DNA from: SAR324 cluster bacterium
GTDB lineage: Bacteria > SAR324 > NAC60-12
Assembly (NCBI GenBank): GCA_015231885.1
Contig: JADGAT010000006.1
Span: 13,123-77,122, forward strand
Direction: 5' to 3'
Length of the DNA: 64,000 bases
Made by a program: the position numbers and the translations under genes. Positions 61,717 to 64,000 of this stretch are shown here, one piece after another. The notes below the pieces were generated by a model. That model searched no databases and had not been told where the DNA came from. It saw only the letters and a program-made list of their open reading frames with translations. Every line of letters starts with the position of its first letter. Position 1 is the first letter of the stretch.

Positions 61717-63021
61717 TCAGTACCCTTTTCCAGGGGGCCAGAGACTCTGTCCAATATCCAAACGGTAGTAACTTCCAAGACAATGGATTTTCTGCATATC
61801 GTCATAGGCTTGTTGAATAGCAGAGGCCAGTTGATCAGAAAATGTGATACAATCGGCAAGGCGATGCCCCATGATAGGGACTTTATGATGAGCCGTATAT
61901 AATTGTTTTCCATGCTGCTCCACCTCATTCCACCACAAATCACCATTGATTTGACTAGATTGGATAATTGGTACCCTCGGAACATTTGGGATGGTATAAG
62001 GATACCCATAACCAGCCAAAGTCAATGAACAGCCATAGCGTCTTTGAGAATTCCAAACCAATGCGACAGGACGATTTTTGACAACTGCCCGTACGGCATC
62101 AAGAGGGTTTTCCAACATCCGCAAAATCATTGCCCCTGAAGTCACACCTAGTCTTGTATTGTATTCAATGGCATGCCATTTTCCATTTTTCTGAATTGCG
62201 GTAACCTGCAACGGGCCATGGAATTTCGTTTCTTTAAACCAGGGCAGCAATGGACAGATCAGTTCCCTGGCCAATCCATATTGATCTTCCGGATCCTGTT
62301 CCACAATGCCCCCAAGTGGAGCGCCCGCAACCGGCCCCATATTTCCGGTAAAAGCCCTTTTGTATTCTTGATTCGTTACCAAACTTTTGATTTTACCATC
62401 ACTCACGAAGACAAAATGCCCCGCCTCAGCAACCCCTAAATATTCTTGCAGAAAAACACCTTCTGCATAATCAATACGATCCAGCCAGCCAATGGTGTCT
62501 TCGACTGTTTCACAAACAATGGTGTGAATTGGACTAAAAGGCGAACATAGTGGATTTTTTAGGACATAGGGACGAGGATTCTCTTTCATCAGCTGCAAAG
62601 CTTCTAAACGGTTATTTACCGTGCAGGAAAATGGAAACGCAATATCAAAGCGGCGGCACAACTGTTCTGCAAACTGGCGACCTGCTTCAATTTGTAACGC
62701 ATTGCCGGTAGGGCACAAGATAGGAACTTGTGTTTCCAGCAACTCTTTGGCCCATGGAGCCGTATACCAGGAAATCGCCATCGGGATAATAAAATCAGGA
62801 CAAAACTCTTTGATTACCGGGACAGGAGAGGCATGATTGGAAAATAACCAGGTTTCGCCAACAGAAGCTGGCCCGTAATGTCCATATTCTCTTGTCAGGT
62901 AACAAGCGACTTCGGCTCCTGCTTCTTGCAAAATTGTCATCATCGAGTGAGCAAAAGATCCCACTCCTAGAATCAGCACTCGAGTCTCATCGGAATTTTT
63001 ATTAGAATGAACATTTTTCAT
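61717..63021 (-). CDS. PurD-like ATP-grasp ligase
   Basis: 434 residues. The fold resembles phosphoribosylamine-glycine ligase: N-terminal V-L-I-L-G-V-G-S-F-A-H near 15, A-T-P-grasp centre (about 110-330) with Y-V-L-K-N-P and V-F-L-Q-E-Y, then M-G-P-V-A-G-A-P and N-T-R-L-G near 305. The usual PurD N-x-R-F-G-D-P-E is replaced by N-T-R-L-G-V-T-S-G, so the substrate probably differs. It precedes livK by 114 bases on the same strand. Possibly a ligase acting on amino acids. Confidence 0.75.
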   Translation of the reverse strand: MKNVHSNKNSDETRVLILGVGSFAHSMMTILQEAGAEVACYLTREYGHYGPASVGETWLFSNHASPVPVIKEFCPDFIIPMAISWYTAPWAKELLETQVPILCPTGNALQIEAGRQFAEQLCRRFDIAFPFSCTVNNRLEALQLMKENPRPYVLKNPLCSPFSPIHTIVCETVEDTIGWLDRIDYAEGVFLQEYLGVAEAGHFVFVSDGKIKSLVTNQEYKRAFTGNMGPVAGAPLGGIVEQDPEDQYGLARELICPLLPWFKETKFHGPLQVTAIQKNGKWHAIEYNTRLGVTSGAMILRMLENPLDAVRAVVKNRPVALVWNSQRRYGCSLTLAGYGYPYTIPNVPRVPIIQSSQINGDLWWNEVEQHGKQLYTAHHKVPIMGHRLADCITFSDQLASAIQQAYDDMQKIHCLGSYYRLDIGQSLWPPGKGY

Positions 63022-63044
63022 TTGTTACTCAGCCTATATACTTG

Positions 63045-64000
63045 TCAAATATCCAGCGCAATTTTTTTAAGCTCATTGTGATCCGTGATTTTTTTTTCTA
63101 TCAAACGCTGTATGGTTTGTTCAAAAGAGTGAAAAAAAACCTCTGTTCCTGGGGTTGTTAAATCTTTTCCTAATATTCCTGCTTTGATACGATCGCTGAT
63201 TGTTCGGTTGACTCGTAAAATTTCGTAAACAGGAACACGACCAGCATACCCTGTACCACGACAATGCAAACAAGAGTTTTTTTCTTTCTCATGCTTACAG
63301 ACACGACGCACCAAGCGCTGAGAGAGAACCACTTTCAATGTATCTGCCAGCAAATTTAAATCCACCCCCAGGTTGCCCAATCGCTGGATAGTGGTAGCCG
63401 CATCAACACTGTGTAATGTAGCAAGAACCAAATGTCCCGTCAATGCTGCTTTAATGGCAATTGCTGCTGTTTCCTCATCACGGATTTCTCCGACTAGAAT
63501 AATATCAGGATCCTGCCGTAAAAAAGCCCTTAATGCTTCGGCAAATGTCAGGTTTTGCTCTGGCTGCACAGAAATCTGATTGATCTCAGGAATATGATAT
63601 TCTACAGGATCTTCAACAGTCATGATATTTTTTTCCCGAGAATTCATTTCGTTCAGCATTGCATACAGTGTGGTAGTTTTCCCACTTCCCGTCGGCCCCA
63701 CTACCAGAATCAAGCCACTATCCATCTGACATGCTTTGTATAAAATTTCGAGATCTTCCGGAAGAAATCCCAATACTTCTAATTTGTACTGTACCGGGGT
63801 TTGATCCAGTATGCGAATGACTAATTTTTCCCCCATTTCCGTAGGAATAGAAGAAACCCTCAGATCATAATATTCTCCATTACCGGCATGGTAGTTGTAG
63901 TGTCCATCTTGCGGAAGTCTCTTAACCGCAACATCCATACCAGCAAGAATCTTGATTCTTGACAATAATGGGGCCTGCATGTCTGTAGAAAATTTCATGG
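63045..64000 (-). CDS. GspE/PilB-type secretion or pilus ATPase (5' end outside window)
   Basis: The C-terminal 317 or more residues are inside the window; the N-terminal part continues past 64000, and an internal Met (63998) is not the true start. Visible: R-I-K-I-L-A-G-M-D-V and R-L-P-Q-D-G, Walker A G-P-T-G-S-G-K-T-T-T, the Asp box E-D-P-V-E-Y, Walker B L-V-G-E-I-R-D-E-E-T-A, and the His box T-L-H-S-V-D-A. The zinc cluster is reduced to C-K-H with C-L-H-C. It drives type II secretion or type IV pili. The minus-strand PurD-like gene starts 23 bases after its end. Confidence 0.92.
   Translation of the reverse strand, partial: MKFSTDMQAPLLSRIKILAGMDVAVKRLPQDGHYNYHAGNGEYYDLRVSSIPTEMGEKLVIRILDQTPVQYKLEVLGFLPEDLEILYKACQMDSGLILVVGPTGSGKTTTLYAMLNEMNSREKNIMTVEDPVEYHIPEINQISVQPEQNLTFAEALRAFLRQDPDIILVGEIRDEETAAIAIKAALTGHLVLATLHSVDAATTIQRLGNLGVDLNLLADTLKVVLSQRLVRRVCKHEKEKNSCLHCRGTGYAGRVPVYEILRVNRTISDRIKAGILGKDLTTPGTEVFFHSFEQTIQRLIEKKITDHNELKKIALDI

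Overview
The window is a Gram-negative, AT-leaning bacterial chromosome segment. Support comes from an LptE-like lipoprotein, predicted outer-membrane and lipoprotein exports, a heptose-phosphate phosphatase, an MlaF-like ATPase, CIRCE-controlled groESL and a futalosine-pathway menaquinone gene (mqnD). The gene mix (chemotaxis cheR/cheB, FIST sensor, branched-chain amino-acid ABC transporter, GspE/PilB ATPase) fits a motile, environmental, deltaproteobacterium- or SAR324-like organism. That placement is an inference from gene content and was not tested.

Layout. 1-8.7 kb: housekeeping and chemotaxis genes, mostly on the minus strand (lysS-hisI, cheR-cheB, lon-mqnD). 9-16.2 kb: envelope genes (repeat-containing outer-membrane protein, VWA membrane protein, DUF4156-like lipoprotein), carA, a glycosyltransferase, a SUMF1-like lipoprotein and a small unknown. 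16.2-23.2 kb: gmhB-like phosphatase, a STAS protein facing two unknown genes, era with a TM/TPR protein, and two lipoproteins, one of only 58 residues. 23.2-28.3 kb: two CIRCE operators, groES-groEL, a DksA/TraR-type protein, then a FIST-lptE-mlaF minus-strand operon. 28.5-42 kb is the accessory part. It holds tRNA-Arg, a wrecked lipoprotein gene, a VapBC pair, CheY- and DtxR-like regulators with a cation-efflux gene, three poorly known genes, IS debris, small metabolic enzymes, a REP-associated transposase (RAYT) with its REP palindromes, a secreted S74-chaperone fibre-like protein and a BrnTA-like toxin-antitoxin pair. 42-52 kb is a single 3308-residue multidomain lipoprotein gene. 52.3-56 kb: plus-strand acuI-uma2-hisD-DUF2797 operon. 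56-63 kb: minus-strand livKHMGF transporter with flanking ATP-grasp and hydrolase genes. The window ends inside a GspE/PilB-type ATPase gene.

The most notable signal is a set of short non-coding mobile elements. Four copies of a 155-156 bp imperfect hairpin element (family 1: 4493, 5747, 16848, 28814) and one related 158 bp element (family 2: 33685) share length, a central palindrome, short phrases and a 3-bp TTA/TAA target duplication. Three of the five sit exactly on a stop codon, so that the new TAG is made of two target bases plus the first element base (cheB, cheR, and the gene ending at 33842). One copy has landed inside a lipoprotein signal peptide. Removing the element plus one TTA restores a continuous signal sequence with an L-A-S-C lipobox. 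No transposase able to move them is present in the window. I saw no CRISPR array, phage module or rRNA.
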